NCBI RefSeq assembly: GCF_020524355.2
Contig: NZ_CP129019.1
Coordinates: 2,914,001-2,978,000, forward strand
Reading direction: 5' to 3'
From: Mesobacillus subterraneus
Lineage (GTDB): Bacteria > Bacillota > Bacilli > Bacillales > Cytobacillaceae
DNA: 64,000 nt
Of this stretch, positions 38,494 through 47,556 are shown one piece after another. The notes beneath the pieces were generated by a model. It was not told the DNA's origin. It worked only from the letters and a program-made list of their open reading frames with translations, and ran no database searches. A program made the translations under genes and the position numbers. Within the stretch, counting starts at the first letter, position 1; each line of letters starts with the position of its first letter.

Positions 38494-39354
38494 ATGTCAG
38501 TAAAAATCATGGCTGACAGTGCATGTGATTTGCCATTGAGTTTTTATGAAGAAAATGATGCAATACTATTCCCGTTGAAGGTCCATATTAATGGCAATGA
38601 ATATGAGGACCTACGAACAATCCAGCCAAAAGAAGTGTACGATCAAATACGTGCTGGCAACCTTCCAAAGACCTCACAGGCTTCTCCTGCTGGTTTTAAA
38701 GAAGTTTTCACGGAATTGGCCGAGAATAAGCAAGATGGAATATACATAGCTTTCTCTTCACAGCTGTCAGGGACATATCAGACAGCCGTCATGATAGGCG
38801 AGCAAGTTAAGGAGGAATACCCTGACTTCAATTTGTCGATTATCGATACAAAGTGTGCATCCCTTGGATATGGGCTAGTTGTAATGGAAGCAGCAAGGTT
38901 GGCGAAAGAGAATTTTTCCAAAGAGGAAATTATTGAAGCTGTCCAATTCCATAGCCAGCATATGGAGCATTTATTCACTGTAGATGACCTTGACCATCTT
39001 GCTAAGGGTGGACGAGTGTCAAAAGCCTCCGCATTCGTAGGCGGCCTGTTAAACATAAAGCCGCTGCTTAATGTTGAGGACGGGAAACTTGTTCCAATTG
39101 AAAAAATCCGAGGAAAGAAAAAGCTTCTCCGCAGAATTATTGAAGTCATGAAGGAACGCGGCGAGGGTTTTGAGCTTCAGATAGTCGGCATCAGCCATGC
39201 AGATGATTTCGAGACAGCCACTGAAATGAAAAATATGATTATGGAATCGTTTAGAGCGAAAGAAGTTATTATTACCTCTATCGGTGCAGCAGTTGGGTCC
39301 CACACTGGACCTGGTACCATCTCCATTTTCTTTTTAAACAAACTGCCATCATAA
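38494..39354 (+). CDS. yitS: DegV family fatty-acid-binding protein YitS
   Basis: 286 residues. DegV fold with IMADSACDLP, KTSQASP, FSSQLSGTYQTA and HTGPGTISIFF. DegV/FakB proteins bind fatty acids for phosphorylation by FakA. ATG 38494 has AGCAGGTG upstream. A terminator hairpin immediately follows and includes the ribosome binding site of the next small gene. Confidence 0.92.
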   Translation: MSVKIMADSACDLPLSFYEENDAILFPLKVHINGNEYEDLRTIQPKEVYDQIRAGNLPKTSQASPAGFKEVFTELAENKQDGIYIAFSSQLSGTYQTAVMIGEQVKEEYPDFNLSIIDTKCASLGYGLVVMEAARLAKENFSKEEIIEAVQFHSQHMEHLFTVDDLDHLAKGGRVSKASAFVGGLLNIKPLLNVEDGKLVPIEKIRGKKKLLRRIIEVMKERGEGFELQIVGISHADDFETATEMKNMIMESFRAKEVIITSIGAAVGSHTGPGTISIFFLNKLPS

Positions 39355-39362
39355 ATTTACAT

Positions 39363-39417
39363 ACTCCTTTCAAGTTTTAGGGAAAATAAAATGTACCTAA
39401 CCTGAAAGGAGTTTTTA
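39363..39417 (+). terminator. yitS terminator overlapping the next gene's SD
   Basis: ACTCCTTTCA (39363-39372) pairs with TGAAAGGAGT (39403-39412); inner TTAGG and CCTAA extend the stem, and TTTTTAT follows. The 3' strand is the Shine-Dalgarno of the gene at 39419. Confidence 0.75.
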
Positions 39418-39418
39418 T

Positions 39419-39550
39419 ATGCCACATACATCTGATAATGATAAAAAAGCAAAGGACAACAACGCCCTTCGCCACGAAAAAAATATGATGCGTGAAAAGA
39501 ACCGCAAAGCAGGCAAGAACCAGTACTCAAAAAAGTCAGATCATCTATAA
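39419..39550 (+). CDS. 43-residue basic DUF3941-like protein
   Basis: MPHTSDNDKKAKDNNALR to GKNQYSKKSDHL, highly charged. AAAGGAG lies 7 nt before the ATG but inside the yitS terminator stem. The pattern resembles DUF3941, a small Bacillus family of unknown function. Confidence 0.7.
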   Translation: MPHTSDNDKKAKDNNALRHEKNMMREKNRKAGKNQYSKKSDHL

Positions 39551-39580
39551 AAAAAATAGAGCCAGCCGGCTCTATTTTTC
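39551..39580. terminator. bidirectional terminator before cvfB
   Basis: AAAATAGAGCC and GGCTCTATTTT around AGCC. Confidence 0.9.
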
Positions 39581-40436
39581 TTTTTTATAAGTCCAATTGT
39601 CTTCCTGATAGATCTTTCCTTCTTTCATTAGCCTTCCCAAGGCTCGCTTGAAACAACCTTTGCTCATGCCGAAGCGTTCCTGAATGTCCTCTGCCATGCT
39701 CTTGTCATGGTATGGCATTGCGCCATTACGGAGCTCCAGGTATTCCATGATTTTCTCGGCGTCTTCATCCAAAGCTTCCTGCTTGCGCGGCAAAAGCGAG
39801 ATATTGACAGAGCCATCCGGCTTTACATCAATAATTCTTCCCTCTACTTTTTGACCTATCCTCGGCTCAGTCTGGCGCTGTGATTCATGGATGAATCCCT
39901 TAAAGCCTTCCGCTGTGGTCATCCAGCTTCCAACCCTTGCCGTCCTATATATATAGCCATGGACATTCTTGTTAAAATCACTTCTTGTAGCCTTGACGGA
40001 GATTTCCTGAATGACAGGGTCAGTTGCCATTCGCGCATAAATCATATTGTTGCGATTTACTCGAAGCGTGATATAAAGCAAGTCACCTTCTTTCGGCCAA
40101 ACTGATTTTACAACTGGCAGATCTTCCTCCCCCTAGTAAAACATCCTTACTGATGCCGATATCAAGGAATATACCGATACCTTCTTTAACATCAACGACA
40201 GGTACCCACTCATAGTGTCCTACCTGTACTTTCGGTATAGTCGTTGTCGCTGCAAGTCTCCCTCTTGATTCAACAAATAGGAAAACCTCAACCTTATCTC
40301 CTTCTTCAAATGACCGGTCTGTATCATTCGAATGGAGAAGAACATCCTCTTCCCCGTCTGTTAAAAAGTAGCCGAAATCAACAATTCTTGCTACGGTCAG
40401 TTCCAAAGTCTGACCTGTATATTCGTTCAAGGACAT
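39572..40436 (-). CDS. cvfB: S1 RNA-binding protein CvfB (YitL), frameshifted
   Basis: About 287 residues: three S1-like OB folds (around TVARIVDFGYFL, VDVKEGIGIFLDIGI and VGRVIYRTARVGSW-like regions) and a C-terminal winged helix (FGMSKGCFKRALGRLMKEGKIY). CvfB influences virulence and RNA-level regulation in Staphylococcus. The frame breaks at a G5 run (C5 at 40129-40133); four G give DVLLGEEDLPVVKSVWPKEG. GGAGGGATTAT precedes ATG 40436. Overlaps the terminator at its 3' end. Confidence 0.9.
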
Positions 40437-40477
40437 ATAATCCCTCCTGTTTCGTTATTAACATCTTACCCAAATAA

Positions 40478-40795
40478 GAAAGCGTAAGCGACTTGTTCTG
40501 CCCCGACAAGCGTTAGATGGCCGACCGGTGAAGTCGTTCTTTGACTTCATTGGCAGGACTGAACTCGAAAAGTATAGCCGAGTTTCTAGGAGGCGACACT
40601 AGACAATTTGAAAAGCGGAGGCGACTGCCCAACTCCGACAAGCGTTGGAGGGCCTGACAGTGAAGTCGCTCTTTGACTTCATTGGCAGGACCGAAACGTC
40701 TCGATGAGTTAGGAGCCGCAGCTGGACAAGCGTCTCGATGAGTTACGAGCCGCAGCTAGACAAACGATCGACGGGCTAGGCGCTTGAGCTAGACT
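40478..40795 (+). repeat. dispersed repeat R5, degenerate nested composite with tail
   Basis: A-type left part (AAAGCGTAAGCG, CTGCCCCGACAAGCG, TGAAGTC hairpin), a shortened C module (GAGTTTCTAGGAGGCGACACTAGACAA), a complete B module (about 40611-40730), a repeated B right arm, and an A right arm with ACGGGCTAGGCGC. The tail begins CTAATCTAAGTG. Confidence 0.75.
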
Positions 40796-40892
40796 CTAAT
40801 CTAAGTGAAAAAAGTTATATTTTCTTAATCAGGTAAAAAGCTCTAAATTACGTAAAGTTGTTTGAACTGCTATATTTTACTATAATGTAAGC

Positions 40893-40936
40893 AAAAGCGA
40901 AAGCGCCTAGGACAGCCATTGTCTCCTGGCGCAGCA
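40893..40936 (+). repeat. truncated dispersed repeat in the yitK leader
   Basis: AAAAGCGAAAGCGCCTAGGACAGCC matches the 5' end of type A, then diverges. It lies between a TATAAT (40880-40885, with TTGTTT 17 bp upstream) and the yitK SD, so it would be transcribed. Confidence 0.55.
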
Positions 40937-40962
40937 AAAATTTTCAAAATCCGGAGGTAGTC

Positions 40963-41454
40963 ATGTCTAAAGAGAGCTCATTTGATATTGTATCCAAAGT
41001 TGAAATGTCTGAAGTCACGAATGCAATCAGCATCGCAATGAAAGAAATCCAGACTCGCTATGATTTTAAGGGTAGCAAAAGTGATATTACACTTGATAAA
41101 GAAGAACTTGTACTCGTTTCTGATGATGAATTTAAGCTTGACCAGTTGAAGGACGTTTTATTCAGCAAGATGATCAAACGCGGAATTCCTGTGAAAAATC
41201 TTGATTATGGAAAGGTTGAACGGGCATCTGGAGGGACCGTTCGCCAAAGAGCAAAGCTTGTTCAAGGAATTGATAAGGAAAACGCGAAGAAAATTAACAC
41301 GATCATTAAAAATAGCGGCGTGAAGGTTAAGAGCCAGGTACAGGATGACCAGGTTCGCGTGACTGGAAAAAACCGCGACGACTTGCAAAAAATCATTGCA
41401 GCGGTAAGAGAAGCGGATTTGACTGTTGATGTGCAATTCGTGAATTATCGCTAA
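40963..41454 (+). CDS. yitK: YajQ family nucleotide-binding protein (YitK)
   Basis: 163 residues, two ACT-like repeats; [28 protein letters not shown] and the final [12 protein letters not shown] are conserved. Family members bind cyclic di-GMP or RNA. CCGGAGG precedes the ATG. Confidence 0.95.
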   Translation: MSKESSFDIVSKVEMSEVTNAISIAMKEIQTRYDFKGSKSDITLDKEELVLVSDDEFKLDQLKDVLFSKMIKRGIPVKNLDYGKVERASGGTVRQRAKLVQGIDKENAKKINTIIKNSGVKVKSQVQDDQVRVTGKNRDDLQKIIAAVREADLTVDVQFVNYR

Positions 41455-41480
41455 AAAAGTGCAAAAACTAATAAGGGTTG

Positions 41481-41516
41481 GCAAAAGCGGACTATGGTAA
41501 CATTGTCCGCTTTTGT
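41481..41516 (+). terminator. yitK terminator
   Basis: GCAAAAGCGGAC and GTCCGCTTTTG around a 12-nt loop, followed by TTG. Confidence 0.8.
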
Positions 41517-41693
41517 TGTATGGAAAATTCATGAATGGTTCACAAACCACCTACGGTATTACCCTATCATCACGTTAAAATAAATGTACTGGTCTTGAAT
41601 GTGTGACATTAGTCTTTTAACTATATTTAATTCCCTAAAACATTCACAAATCCTTCACAAAGTACTATTGGATTTCCCCTATTTTCACGTTAA

Positions 41694-41711
41694 TATACCA
41701 GTAGGGGTATA
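41694..41711. promoter_or_regulatory. CstR/CsoR-like operator over the promoter of the CoA-disulfide reductase gene
   Basis: TATACCAGTAGGGGTATA: A/T-rich arms with a G-tract core, as in CsoR/CstR sites (ATACC-N-GGGTAT). It overlaps a TATAAA -10 (41708-41713) with TTCACG 18 bp upstream. CstR senses persulfides. Confidence 0.65.
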
Positions 41712-41749
41712 AAACACATAAATTTTTTAACCGAAAGGATGACAATACA

Positions 41750-43402
41750 ATGGGTAAAAAAATCGTAATCGTTGGCGGCGTCGCAGGTGGAGCAACTACA
41801 GCAACTAAGCTTAGAAGACTTGATGAACAAGCTGAAATCGTTCTGTTTGAAAGAGGAGAATTCATTTCTTTCGCAAACTGCGGACTGCCTTATCATATCA
41901 GCGGTGTGATTGAAGACCGCAAAAAGCTGCTACTGCAAACTGTTGAAGGCATGAATGCACGTTACAACTTGGATATCCGCAATTTCTCTGAGGTGACTGC
42001 AATCAACCGTGAAGAGAAAACTGTTTCTATAAAACATGTTCAAAGTGGTGAAGAATACACAGAAAGCTATGACGTATTAGTGTTGTCACCAGGAGCGAAG
42101 CCAATCGTTCCTCCTATTGAAGGCTTGAAGAGCGCAAATGTATTTACGCTTAGAAATATTCCGGATATGGATAAAATCAAAGCATACCTTGAAGACAACA
42201 AACCAAGGAATGCTGTCGTAATCGGCGGAGGCTTCATTGGCCTTGAAATGGCTGAAAACCTTGTCCACGCTGGAGTCAATGTTACTCTAGTTGAAAAACT
42301 GCCACAGGTTATGGGTCCAGTCGACCCGGAAATGGCAGCAATCGTTGAGGATGAGCTAAGAAAGAATGGTGTTGAGCTAATCCTGGGAGACGGAATCACT
42401 GACGTACAAGAGAATGGCACAAAAGTTGTCCTTGAAAGCGGCAAGGTCCTTGATTCAGAATTGATTATCCTGTCAATCGGTGTGCGACCTGAAAACCAAC
42501 TTGCAGCTGACTCTGGCCTTGAGCTTGGAGACCGCGGCGGCATCAAGGTAAATGAATACCTTCAGACATCTGATGAATCAATTTATGCAATGGGTGACGC
42601 AATCGAGGTTACTGACTATATCAATGGTCAGCCTACCATGATTCCGCTAGCATGGCCGGCAAACCGCCAGGCGCACATTGCCGGACACCATATCAATGGA
42701 CGTAATATCGCATATCCAGGTACATTAGGCACTTCAATCGTTAAAGTATTCGAATTGACTGCTGCAACGACTGGTAATAGTGAAAAGCTATTGCGCAGAC
42801 TGGGCATCCCATATGAAGTCGTTCATATTCACCCACTGTCTCACGCTGGTTACTATCCTGGCGCAGAGCAAATCTCTCTTAAAGTTATTTTCGACAGAGA
42901 GACTGGCAAGATCTTTGGTGCACAGGCAGTCGGTAAAGATGGCGTTGACAAACGTATTGATGTCATCGCAACTGCGATCAAAGGCGGATTGAGCGTCTAT
43001 GACCTTCAGGAGCTTGAGCTAGCATATGCACCACCATTCTCTTCTGCAAAAGACCCTGTGAACATGGCTGGTTATGTCGCATCCAATATTGTTGACGGTA
43101 CGATTGAAACGGTTCAGCACTATGAAGTTGACGAGTTGCTTCAGGACGGCGCATTCATGATTGACGTGCGTACTGAGAAAGAGCATGCAGATGGCAAAAT
43201 TGAAGGCTCAAAAAACATTCCGCTTGATGACCTGCGAAATCGTCTTGACGAGCTTCCAAAAGGTGAAACAATTCTGATCACCTGCCAGGTTGGTCTAAGA
43301 GGTTACCTTGCTTCCCGTATCCTCCAGCAAAACGGCTACAAAGTCAAGAACCTGACTGGCGGCTACAAAACTTATTCAATCTTTAAAGATAAACTTAAGT
43401 AG
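41750..43402 (+). CDS. CoA-disulfide reductase with C-terminal rhodanese domain
   Basis: 550 residues. FAD/NAD(P) disulfide oxidoreductase part (1-445): VIVGGVAGGATTATKLRR, the active Cys in SFANCGLPYH (about 44), VIGGGFIGLEMAE, and AMGDAIEV. Rhodanese part (460-550) with ITCQVGLRGY carrying the persulfide Cys. CoADR-Rhd fusions reduce CoA persulfide or polysulfide and remove sulfane sulfur. The CstR-like operator supports a sulfide/persulfide stress role. Single gene with its own terminator. Confidence 0.93.
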   Translation: MGKKIVIVGGVAGGATTATKLRRLDEQAEIVLFERGEFISFANCGLPYHISGVIEDRKKLLLQTVEGMNARYNLDIRNFSEVTAINREEKTVSIKHVQSGEEYTESYDVLVLSPGAKPIVPPIEGLKSANVFTLRNIPDMDKIKAYLEDNKPRNAVVIGGGFIGLEMAENLVHAGVNVTLVEKLPQVMGPVDPEMAAIVEDELRKNGVELILGDGITDVQENGTKVVLESGKVLDSELIILSIGVRPENQLAADSGLELGDRGGIKVNEYLQTSDESIYAMGDAIEVTDYINGQPTMIPLAWPANRQAHIAGHHINGRNIAYPGTLGTSIVKVFELTAATTGNSEKLLRRLGIPYEVVHIHPLSHAGYYPGAEQISLKVIFDRETGKIFGAQAVGKDGVDKRIDVIATAIKGGLSVYDLQELELAYAPPFSSAKDPVNMAGYVASNIVDGTIETVQHYEVDELLQDGAFMIDVRTEKEHADGKIEGSKNIPLDDLRNRLDELPKGETILITCQVGLRGYLASRILQQNGYKVKNLTGGYKTYSIFKDKLK

Positions 43403-43410
43403 TATGATGG

Positions 43411-43439
43411 AGCGGCTTCCTTACAAGGGGCCGCTTTTT
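43411..43439 (+). terminator. terminator of the CoADR gene
   Basis: GAGCGGC and GCCGCTTTTT around a loop of about 13 nt. Confidence 0.75.
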
Positions 43440-43600
43440 GATGGACAGAAACAGGAGGCATTCTCTCCTTTTTGTCCGTCATCGCCCTCATGATGAACAG
43501 AAATCTGTCATCCCTTCTCTTTTTTTGTCCGTCATCACACTCATGACGGACAAAATTCATTACCTCTTGTCTTTCTTTAGTCACTTTCTGTTAGAAGAAG
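43440..43600. repeat. degenerate tandem/inverted GTCCGTCAT repeats
   Basis: TTTTTGTCCGTCATC occurs at about 43469 and 43523, with weaker related copies. TTTGTCCGTCAT (43524-43535) and ATGACGGACAAA (43543-43554) form a perfect 12-bp inverted repeat. No gene seen. Confidence 0.6.
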
Positions 43601-43676
43601 GAATTTCCATGTTTTTAATCTGGTTTTTAAAGGAATTTAATAAATGGTGATTCATATTAAAGGAGTGATTTTTACT

Positions 43677-44543
43677 ATGTCTAATGAAAATAAGAAACAA
43701 GGATTCCCGCCCCAGCACCAGGATCATCAGCCTGGTACTGAGCCGGAGATGAATCCTGAACCCAAGTCAGTTGATGAAAATTATAAAGGATCGGGAAAAC
43801 TTTCTGGCAAGGTTGCTTTGATTACCGGTGGAGACAGCGGGATTGGCAAATCGGTTGCCATCTATTATGCGAAGGAAGGCGCAGATGTAGCAATTGTCTA
43901 TCTTGAAGAAAGCAATGATGCGCAAACGACAAAGGAGCTCGTTGAAGCGGAAGGGCGTAAATGCTTGCTCCTCTCAGGTGATATTGGCAGCGAGAAATTC
44001 TGTGAGGATGCAGCACAGAAAACTCTCGATGAGTTCGGGAAAATTGATATTCTTGTCAATAATGCAGCCGAGCAGCATCCGCAAAAAAGCCTGCTCGATA
44101 TTTCTGCGGACCAGCTTGAGAAGACGTTCCGCACGAATGTATTCTCTATCTTCCACCTTACAAAGGCTGTTCTTCCACACTTAAAGAAAGGCAGCACAAT
44201 CATTAATACCTCTTCTATAACCGCATATAAAGGTCATGAGAAGCTGCTTGACTACTCATCGACAAAGGGGGCTATTGTTTCGTTTACACGTTCTCTTGCC
44301 ATGTCCCTTGCGTCACAGGGCATTCGAGTGAACAGTGTGGCTCCTGTCCCAATCTGGACACCGCTCATTCCTTCCACCTTCACTGCAGAAGAAGTAGCGA
44401 AATTCGGAACGAATGCGCCGATGGGACGTGCCGGACAGCCTTATGAGCTGGCACCAGCCTACGTCTATCTTGCTAGCGATGATTCTACTTATGTAAACGG
44501 ACAGACAATACACGTAAATGGCGGAACTATTGTCAATGGCTAA
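43677..44543 (+). CDS. SDR family oxidoreductase, general-stress type
   Basis: 288 residues. A proline/glutamine-rich N-terminal extension (FPPQHQDHQPGTEPEMNPEP) precedes a classical SDR: ITGGDSGIGK cofactor motif, NNAAEQHP, catalytic Ser in TSSITAY and YSSTKGA (Tyr-Lys). The extension is typical of B. subtilis YdaD/YhdF/YhxC proteins, several under sigma B; no sigma B promoter was clear here. Substrate unknown. AAAGGAG lies 12 nt before the chosen ATG. Confidence 0.9.
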   Translation: MSNENKKQGFPPQHQDHQPGTEPEMNPEPKSVDENYKGSGKLSGKVALITGGDSGIGKSVAIYYAKEGADVAIVYLEESNDAQTTKELVEAEGRKCLLLSGDIGSEKFCEDAAQKTLDEFGKIDILVNNAAEQHPQKSLLDISADQLEKTFRTNVFSIFHLTKAVLPHLKKGSTIINTSSITAYKGHEKLLDYSSTKGAIVSFTRSLAMSLASQGIRVNSVAPVPIWTPLIPSTFTAEEVAKFGTNAPMGRAGQPYELAPAYVYLASDDSTYVNGQTIHVNGGTIVNG

Positions 44544-44555
44544 AATATAAATAAA

Positions 44556-44717
44556 AAAAGCGCAAGCGCCTTGGTCAGCCCCGACAAGCGCTGGAGGGCC
44601 TGCCAGTGAAGTCGTTCTTTGACTTTATTGGCAGGACCGAAGCGACTCGAGGGGCTAGGCGCTGGAGCTGGAAACTAATCTAAGTCCAAAAATCTTATAT
44701 TTTCATATTCATTCAAA
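44556..44717 (+). repeat. dispersed repeat R6, complete type A with tail
   Basis: AAAAGCGCAAGCGCC, CAGCCCCGACAAGCGCTGGAG, CCTGCCAG-TGAAGTC..GACTTTA-TTGGCAGG internal hairpin, and GCGACTCGAGGGGCTAGGCGCTGG. The tail from ACTAATCTAAGT to CATATTCATT leads into the lacI terminator. Confidence 0.85.
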
Positions 44718-44767
44718 AAAACTGCACCTCAATTGTAGAATCATCAGCAATTGTGGTGCAGTTCATT
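44718..44767 (-). terminator. terminator of the LacI-family gene
   Basis: AACTGCACC-T-CAATTG and CAATTG-T-GGTGCAGTT pair around a 12-nt loop, with A-run on the left. Confidence 0.8.
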
Positions 44768-44781
44768 TTATATGGCTTTGT

Positions 44782-45825
44782 TTACACAAGTATTTCTTTA
44801 TAATCCTTAGGATGACCACAAGAATATCGAGTGACAATTTTAAAAGGAACGATGATTCGTTTAATTGGCTCGTTAGGATTCTCTATAATTTGAATCAAAC
44901 TTTTCGCAGCCTGGTATCCCAGGTCAAAAATGTTAATATCTACAGAAGTTAAAGGCGGTCTAGCCATCTCTGCTATCAATACATTGTTAAAGCTGACGAT
45001 GGAGACATCTTGTGGGACTGCAATACCCATCTCATCCAGCTTATTCAACACACCTAGTGCCATCAAGTCATCTGCAACTACCATCGCGGTTGGAGGCTGA
45101 TCCAATGAAAGCAAGACTTCAACAGCATCCTGGCCGCTTTCACGGACGAATTCGTCATTCACGATATACTTATCTTCTAAATGGATTCCGGAGTTTCTTA
45201 AAGCTTTTTCATAGCCTAGCAGACGTTCAACCGTCACGACTAAATCCAGATTTCCTCCAATGAAAGCAATCCGGTCATGACCAAGCTGGATTAGATGCTC
45301 TGTCACTTCTTTGCCTGCTTTAAAATTGTCATTATCGACATAACTGGTATTTTCATCATCTTTAAAAGGCTTTCCAATCACAACAAACGGAAAATGTCTT
45401 TCCTTCAGGTAAGCAATTACCCTGTCTTCCACCTTTGAATATAAAAGGACTACTCCATCTACTCTTCCGCCCTGAACCATTGCGACCACACCGTCGAAGA
45501 TTTCATCCTCTGTTTTTCCAGTCGTCATGTGAAGGGCATATTGCTTTGAGTGCGCTCCTTCGCTAAGACCTGTCAAGACGGTTGGAAAGAACGGGTTTTG
45601 GAAGACGACATCAGTAGAGCTCGGCATTACCAGGCCGATTGCCCGGGTGGATTGGCTAGCTAAGCTTCTGGCGATGAAGTTTGGGTGATACCCAAGCTGG
45701 TCCATAACCTCCCTGACTCTCTCTTTCGTTTTTTCGCTGATCCTTGGACTATTGGCGATTACACGCGAGACAGTTGATGGTGCGACGTTAGCCACCTTCG
45801 CAACATCTTTTATTGTGACAGCCAT
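44782..45825 (-). CDS. LacI-family regulator of maltodextrin genes (MalR/YvdE type)
   Basis: 347 residues. HTH TIKDVAKVANVAPSTVSRVI with LacI hinge RSLASQSTRAIG, then a periplasmic-binding-like sugar domain. GGGAGGTG lies 7 nt before ATG 45825, so the 45834 start is dropped. It is last in the amylase-transporter block, where B. subtilis has yvdE, so it likely binds the GCAAACGTTTG-type sites near mdxE. The effector (maltose or maltodextrin) is inferred. Confidence 0.9.
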   Translation of the reverse strand: MAVTIKDVAKVANVAPSTVSRVIANSPRISEKTKERVREVMDQLGYHPNFIARSLASQSTRAIGLVMPSSTDVVFQNPFFPTVLTGLSEGAHSKQYALHMTTGKTEDEIFDGVVAMVQGGRVDGVVLLYSKVEDRVIAYLKERHFPFVVIGKPFKDDENTSYVDNDNFKAGKEVTEHLIQLGHDRIAFIGGNLDLVVTVERLLGYEKALRNSGIHLEDKYIVNDEFVRESGQDAVEVLLSLDQPPTAMVVADDLMALGVLNKLDEMGIAVPQDVSIVSFNNVLIAEMARPPLTSVDINIFDLGYQAAKSLIQIIENPNEPIKRIIVPFKIVTRYSCGHPKDYKEILV

Positions 45826-45903
45826 TAAGTTCACCTCCCTTTTGCCAGAAAAATTCCTTATCTCTATTATAAATGATTTGTCCCGTATTATTGCTTATTT
45901 TTT

Positions 45904-45932
45904 CAAGCCCCCATTAAACAACAATGGAGGCA
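45904..45932 (-). terminator. terminator of the amylase gene
   Basis: On the minus strand GCCTCCATT, a 7-nt loop, AATGGGGGC, then TTGAAAAAAT; no long T-run, so efficiency is uncertain. Confidence 0.5.
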
Positions 45933-45954
45933 AGTTCTGGTCTAGCTTTCATTA

Positions 45955-47484
45955 TTACTTCCTTCGCTTCCTTCTTTTGAAAAGGAGGAAAATGAAGCCG
46001 AAGAACGCTGCGTATACAGCACCCATTACAGTTAAATAAGGAATATTCAATCCTGTTTTTTCAGCTAGTACATAAATTTCTGCTTTCTCACGTTCCAAAG
46101 AAAGGTTATACTCTCCATTCTTACTTCTGACAAGATCGTCTGCAAGCAAGCCTCTCAACTCTTTATCATCTTCCAGCTGATCCGATGTCAATGTGACATT
46201 CTGGGTATTTGAAGTATTATTAATTGCAATGACCGCAGTTTCGTTCTCGTAGGTCCTCTTGAACACAGCCATGCCTTTCTTTTCATAGAGAACTTCCAAA
46301 TCGCCTCTCCTTAACGAAGGAAGGTCATTGCGCAGCTCACCAATTTTCGTGGTGTAATCAATTAATTCTTTATCAGTCCTGAAGTTCATTTGTCTGCGAT
46401 TATCCGGGTCTTCCCCGCCATCAAGGGCAATTTCACTGCCATAATAAACAATCGGGATTCCAGGAGCAGTATACATATACGTCAGCGCCATCTTCCATCT
46501 CGTTCCCGGGTGCTGTCTATTCTGGACTGCTTTTCTTGTGAACCTAACCATGTCATGGTTATCAATAAAATTACCCATCAATTCAGGATTTTCATAAGTT
46601 GCCTTATTTCGCTTCGCTGTCGTTAATAGCCAGTCCAAAGTTTGGTCAGGTTTCTCAAAGGCAGTACGCAGCTGCTCATTCAGTGGAAAATCAACAAAGC
46701 CATCGATTCCCGCCTTATCATATTCAGCAATATAATTAGGATCCTCCGACCAAACCTCGCCAATCAAATAAAAATCGTCTTTGACACTTTTCACTTCTTT
46801 TGAAAAATCTGCCCAAAACTCAACCGGTACATGACGGACTGTATCAAGCCTGTAGCCGTCAATATCTGTTTCTTCTATCCACCATTTAGCGGCATCTAGT
46901 AAATATTCTTTCGTCTCCGGATTTTCCTGTGCTAAATCAGGAAGTCCATACAGCCAGTTATTCTCCAGCTGTTCCTGATCGTTCCAGTCAAAGATATCCT
47001 GTTTTTCATGGAACCAGTCTTTCTTGGCTGGGTCATTTACCCATTCGTGTTCCGGAGCGACATGGTTGACAACGAAATCAAGAATGATTTTGATGTCACG
47101 ATTATGTGCCTCTTTTACAAGCTCTTTGAACTTGTCAACGCTTCCAAAATGCTCTTCTGTATTATAGAAATCCTTAATCCAATACCCATGATAGCCTTTA
47201 TCGACATTATCGAATACAGGAGTCAGCCAGATAGCAGTAAATCCCATATCCTTAATATAATCCAGTTGGTGAATGATTCCCTGGAAGTCGCCTCCATGAT
47301 AGGCTTTTGGGTCAGTAGCATTTACATCGAAATCATTGCTATTGTCACCGTTATTAAAACGGTCAACCATTAAAAAGTAAATTGTTTCATCCTGCCATTT
47401 GCGTCCTTCTTTTTCAGCGGCACCTACCGGGAGGGCGCTAAAAAGAAGAAACGGAATCAAGATGAAGATGAGAATTTTTTTCAT
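45955..47484 (-). CDS. membrane-anchored extracellular alpha-amylase (GH13)
   Basis: 509 residues. Signal peptide (1-22), GH13 barrel with DFVVNHV, DGYRLDTVRH (nucleophile Asp214), GEVW (acid/base Glu243) and FIDNHD (Asp311), a beta domain, and a C-terminal helix (about 485-505) ending FKRRKRRK that should anchor it to the membrane facing outwards. It would release maltodextrins for MdxEFG. The ATG has GGAGGACCGG upstream. Confidence 0.92.
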   Translation of the reverse strand: MKKILIFILIPFLLFSALPVGAAEKEGRKWQDETIYFLMVDRFNNGDNSNDFDVNATDPKAYHGGDFQGIIHQLDYIKDMGFTAIWLTPVFDNVDKGYHGYWIKDFYNTEEHFGSVDKFKELVKEAHNRDIKIILDFVVNHVAPEHEWVNDPAKKDWFHEKQDIFDWNDQEQLENNWLYGLPDLAQENPETKEYLLDAAKWWIEETDIDGYRLDTVRHVPVEFWADFSKEVKSVKDDFYLIGEVWSEDPNYIAEYDKAGIDGFVDFPLNEQLRTAFEKPDQTLDWLLTTAKRNKATYENPELMGNFIDNHDMVRFTRKAVQNRQHPGTRWKMALTYMYTAPGIPIVYYGSEIALDGGEDPDNRRQMNFRTDKELIDYTTKIGELRNDLPSLRRGDLEVLYEKKGMAVFKRTYENETAVIAINNTSNTQNVTLTSDQLEDDKELRGLLADDLVRSKNGEYNLSLEREKAEIYVLAEKTGLNIPYLTVMGAVYAAFFGFIFLLFKRRKRRK

Positions 47485-47504
47485 CTCCGGTCCTCCTCAA
47501 TAAT

Positions 47505-47536
47505 TTAAGCAAAGACCAAATATGGACTTTGCTTAA
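47505..47536 (-). terminator. stem-loop between mdxG and the amylase gene
   Basis: TTAAGCAAAG and CTTTGCTTAA form a perfect 10-bp stem with a 12-nt loop; no T-run, so it may stabilise mRNA rather than stop it. Confidence 0.55.
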
Positions 47537-47556
47537 AATGTGTTTGCCCTAATAGA

